A stretch of 60,656 bases of DNA from JAVVVD01 sp036652795 (GTDB lineage: Bacteria > Bacillota > Clostridia > Christensenellales > CAG-138). The stretch covers positions 1 to 60,656 of the forward strand of contig JAVVVD010000009.1 of NCBI GenBank assembly GCA_036652795.1, written 5' to 3'. This document shows, in pieces, positions 60,553 through 60,656 of the stretch. Made by a program: the position numbers and the translations under genes. Each line of letters begins with the position of its first letter. Position 1 is the stretch's first letter. The notes beneath the pieces are model-generated. The model was not told the DNA's origin. It worked only from the letters and a program-made list of their open reading frames with translations, and did not search any database.

Positions 60553-60656
60553 TTACGCACGAACCTTGCGGATAACAACAGCAGCGCCTGCAACGATCGC
60601 TATAGCGATCATCACGATGCCGGCCACGTTCACGTCGCCTGTATCAGGTACCTTGG
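60553..60656 (-). CDS. C-terminus of a sortase-anchored surface protein (partial)
   Basis: Only the last 33 residues are visible. They form a classic cell-wall sorting signal: a VPDTGD motif (LPxTG-like), a hydrophobic span of about 20 residues (VAGIVMIAIAIVAGAAVVI) and a basic tail RKVRA, with TAA at 60555-60553. The protein would be cleaved by a sortase between Thr and Gly and linked to the wall. The rest lies beyond the right edge and no sortase gene is in the window. Confidence 0.82.
   Translation of the reverse strand, partial: KVPDTGDVNVAGIVMIAIAIVAGAAVVIRKVRA

Overview
This window (about 60.7 kb, near 50% G+C) looks like the chromosome of an anaerobic, fermentative Gram-positive of the class Clostridia. 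The evidence is a GlgC/GlgD glycogen pair, a SpoIID-family wall protein, a DUF1540 protein, a QueT transporter, a NiCo riboswitch, a complete methylaspartate (glutamate mutase) pathway, and a sortase-type C-terminal anchor at the right edge. I see no insertion sequences, phage genes, tRNA, rRNA or CRISPR arrays. Genes are tightly packed, with many ATGA-type overlaps.

Layout. 0-3 kb: a large secreted SpoIID/SH3b/Big2 protein cut by the left edge. 3-6.7 kb: an MgtE magnesium transporter with a short leader ORF immediately upstream, a lipoprotein, a DUF1858-queT pair and a small membrane zinc-ribbon protein. 6.7-14.9 kb: glycogen/alpha-glucan metabolism on the minus strand (glgB-glgC-glgD-glgA, a small unknown gene, a GH13 neopullulanase-like enzyme). 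15-19 kb: lipoate-protein ligase, then a P-type ATPase behind a well-formed NiCo riboswitch. 19-26.5 kb: three overlapping M42 aminopeptidase genes, a KamA-family radical SAM protein, an M24 Xaa-Pro aminopeptidase, a DUF1540 protein and an acetyltransferase.

26.6-40.2 kb is a sugar island with a divergent control region. On the minus strand lie an RbsA/C/B-type ABC importer and a PfkB kinase. On the plus strand lie a LacI regulator, L-fucose isomerase, fucose mutarotase, an FGGY kinase, an SDR dehydrogenase, a PHP-domain protein and a SorE-like zinc dehydrogenase. No aldolase is present. Directly behind it, at 40.4-46.4 kb and under its own promoter, is a lipoyl-dependent dehydrogenase complex (E2, E3 and a fused alpha-beta E1) with a DeoR regulator. 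Together they suggest, as inference only, an aldolase-free deoxysugar route.

47-49 kb carries a HAD phosphatase and a D-Ala-D-Ala ligase-like ATP-grasp enzyme. 49.3-60.1 kb encodes glutamate fermentation through 3-methylaspartate: glutamate mutase (glmS, glmE, reactivase glmL), methylaspartate ammonia-lyase, a class I fumarase pair likely acting as mesaconase, and citD/citE/citF likely acting as citramalate lyase. A GntR regulator and an unusual P-loop protein with an AlaRS-type domain accompany them. The right edge holds the C-terminus of a wall-anchored protein.
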